Assembly: GCA_036271795.1 (NCBI GenBank)
Contig: DATAZY010000048.1
Coordinates: 1-7,846, forward strand
Reading direction: 5' to 3'
From: Galbitalea sp036271795
GTDB lineage: Bacteria > Actinomycetota > Actinomycetes > Actinomycetales > Microbacteriaceae
DNA: 7,846 nt
Position numbers and translations under genes: made by a program
Notes under the pieces: model-generated
The model's database searches: none
Told to the model about the DNA's origin: nothing
What the model saw: the letters and a program-made list of their open reading frames with translations, nothing else
In this document: positions 6,600-7,846 of the stretch, piece after piece
Position numbering within the stretch: position 1 is the first letter of the stretch
Layout of the letters: every line of letters begins with the position of its first letter

Positions 6600-7619
6600 A
6601 TGCCGATTATCGACAACGCCGTCTATGTCAACGGCGAGCGCACAGCCAACCCCGACAGCCTCGACGAGACCTACGAGGTGCTGCGCGCCCGACACGGAAT
6701 GGCATGGATCGGGATGTACCGTCCGACGCCCGACGAGGTCGAGTCTGTCGCGAAGGAGTTCAATCTCCACCACCTCGCGGTCGAGGACACGCTCGCCGGG
6801 CACCAGCGTCCCAAGCTCGAGCGTTACGGCACCACGCAGTTCATCGTGCTGCAACCCGCACGCTATCTCGACGCCTCTGAGGAGGTCGAGTTCGGCGAGG
6901 TCCACATGTTCATCGGCCCGGACTTCGCGATCACGATTCGCCACGCGGAGTCGCCGGATCTCGGTCACGTGCGCAAGCGGCTCGAATCCAATCCGAAGCT
7001 CCTGGCGCTTGGTCCGCTCGCCATCATGTACGCCGTGCTCGACCAGGTCGTTGACGAGTATTCCCCGGTCGTCAGCGGCCTCGAGAACGACATCGATGAG
7101 ATCGAGGATCAACTCTTCAACGAGGATGCCAACGTTTCCCGCCGCATCTACGAACTCTCACGCGAGGTCATCGCGTTCCAGCGTGCTACGCAGCCGCTGG
7201 TCGGAATACTCGCGACACTGCGCGAGCGAATCAACAGCGAGGATGAGCGCACCCTCGAACTTCATCGGGATCTGCGCGACGTCGAGGATCACGTGATTGC
7301 GCTGGTTGAGCGCGTCGACGGCTTCCGCGCGCTGCTCCAGAACGCGCTCGTGGTGCACGCGACACTCGTTGGGCAGCGCCAAAATGACGAGACCAAGGCG
7401 TTGACGGAAGCGAGCCTCAAACAGGCCGACGAGACGAAGCGAATCTCATCGTGGGCGGCCATCCTGTTCGCACCGACGCTCATCGCGAGCATCGAGGGCA
7501 TGAACTTCAAGTTCATGCCGGAGTTGAGTCAGTGGTGGGGATACCCTGCCGCAATTCTCCTGATGGTCGCACTCGGCTTCGGTCTCTACGCCTCATTCAA
7601 GAAGCGCAACTGGATCTAG
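6600..7619 (+). CDS. corA: CorA-family magnesium/cobalt channel
   Basis: This 339-residue protein forms a homopentameric channel in the cytoplasmic membrane for Mg2+ and, in some relatives, Co2+, Ni2+ or Zn2+. The N-terminal alpha/beta cytosolic domain covers about 1-150 (VEDTLAGHQRPKLERY at 61-76 is typical). A long acidic helical stalk (about 150-280) leads into membrane helix 1 (282-299). Then comes the signature GMN (300-302), MPEL (306-309), membrane helix 2 (about 314-332) and a basic C-terminus KKRNW. The residue before GMN is Glu299, not the usual Tyr. Start at 6600 is chosen because the domain begins at once with PIIDNAVYVNG. An ATG at 6585 would add five residues. The frame stays open far upstream, but only as antisense of the transporter gene. 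No good Shine-Dalgarno is seen; GGTAAT at 6581-6586 could be the -10 of a nearly leaderless message. Confidence 0.94.
   Translation: MPIIDNAVYVNGERTANPDSLDETYEVLRARHGMAWIGMYRPTPDEVESVAKEFNLHHLAVEDTLAGHQRPKLERYGTTQFIVLQPARYLDASEEVEFGEVHMFIGPDFAITIRHAESPDLGHVRKRLESNPKLLALGPLAIMYAVLDQVVDEYSPVVSGLENDIDEIEDQLFNEDANVSRRIYELSREVIAFQRATQPLVGILATLRERINSEDERTLELHRDLRDVEDHVIALVERVDGFRALLQNALVVHATLVGQRQNDETKALTEASLKQADETKRISSWAAILFAPTLIASIEGMNFKFMPELSQWWGYPAAILLMVALGFGLYASFKKRNWI
6606..6631 (-). promoter_or_regulatory. Candidate promoter for the ferritin-VIT1 operon
   Basis: On the minus strand a perfect TTGACA (6631-6626) is followed after 14 bases by GATAAT (6611-6606, 5 of 6 matches to TATAAT). The spacer is shorter than the usual 16-18 bases, so the pair may be accidental or weak. 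It lies inside the first codons of the divergent corA gene and would give a leader of about 50 bases. A second TTGACA at 6553-6548 sits too close to the GTG to serve this gene. Confidence 0.22.
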
Positions 7620-7626
7620 CTCGTTC

Positions 7627-7842
7627 TCACCCCGCGGGGATGGAGGTGGGTTCCTGGGTGCTCTGCTCGGCCGGGATCGCGATCCACAGGATGAGATAGA
7701 GCACAAACTGGGGGCCCGGGAGCAGGCAGGACACGACGGCGATCAGACGCACGGTGTTGCGCCCGATGCCGAAGCGATCCGCAATGCCCGCGCACACGCC
7801 GCCGATAACTTTTCCGTTGATGGGTCTTCTGAGTTCAGCCAT
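7627..7842 (-). CDS. Small PspC-domain membrane protein
   Basis: The 71-residue product is almost entirely one PspC domain. It has the basic N-terminal stretch LRRPINGKVIGGVCAGIAD (4-22), the amphipathic segment RFGIGRNTVRLIAV, one membrane helix (about 33-56, including FVLYLILWIAIP) and a short polar tail. PspC in Proteobacteria is a membrane sensor/activator of the phage-shock envelope-stress response. Short actinobacterial members like this are of unknown partner, sometimes linked to LiaS/PspC-type signalling. The gene is convergent with corA, with only 7 bases between stop codons, so they are unlikely to share regulation. The ATG at 7842 is supported by the start of the domain; its ribosome binding site lies outside the window. 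Confidence 0.88.
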   Translation of the reverse strand: MAELRRPINGKVIGGVCAGIADRFGIGRNTVRLIAVVSCLLPGPQFVLYLILWIAIPAEQSTQEPTSIPAG

Positions 7843-7846
7843 GACT

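Noticed and set aside
7630..7639. CCCCGCGGGG palindrome near the corA/pspC convergence
   Set aside because: It lies inside the last pspC codons with no loop or T tract. In GC-rich DNA a 10-base palindrome is not strong evidence for a terminator.

Overview
The window is GC-rich, densely packed DNA with strong G/C preference at third codon positions. It looks like chromosome of a high-GC actinobacterium, most likely a Microbacteriaceae member. The best lineage hint is a small DUF7882-type protein (2750-3091), a family I know almost only from that group. A GH13_11 glycogen debranching enzyme and overlapping actinobacterial-style operons agree with this. No RNA gene, insertion sequence, CRISPR array or phage gene is visible.

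Layout from left to right. Bases 1-99 are the leader of glgX, possibly with the 3' end of an upstream frame. glgX (100-2292, +) encodes a full-length debranching enzyme with all catalytic residues. A 168-base gap (2293-2460) holds a weak terminator-like hairpin, an inverted repeat and a second hairpin before a strong Shine-Dalgarno. Two small + strand genes follow: an unrecognised 75-residue protein (2461-2688) and the DUF7882-type protein (2750-3091). The latter's stop codon overlaps that of the next, convergent gene.

A compact minus-strand operon runs from 6545 down to 3088. Its first gene encodes a ferritin-like domain fused to a VIT1/CCC1 transporter. Next come an MpaB/Lcp-type (DUF2236) putative oxygenase and a CrtI/PYROXD2-like FAD oxidoreductase. 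Each junction overlaps by several bases, which suggests translational coupling. Divergent from this operon across about 54 bases is a CorA-family divalent cation channel (6600-7619, +), followed by a convergent small PspC-domain membrane protein (7627-7842, -).

Functionally the left third is carbon storage (glycogen breakdown). The right half groups divalent-metal and iron handling (ferritin-VIT1, CorA) with redox enzymes. The two small proteins between the halves are the least explained part. I see no clear defence or otherwise novel multi-gene system. The best leads are the ferritin-VIT1/MpaB/FAD operon and the small-protein pair. There is no gene-free stretch over 300 bases.
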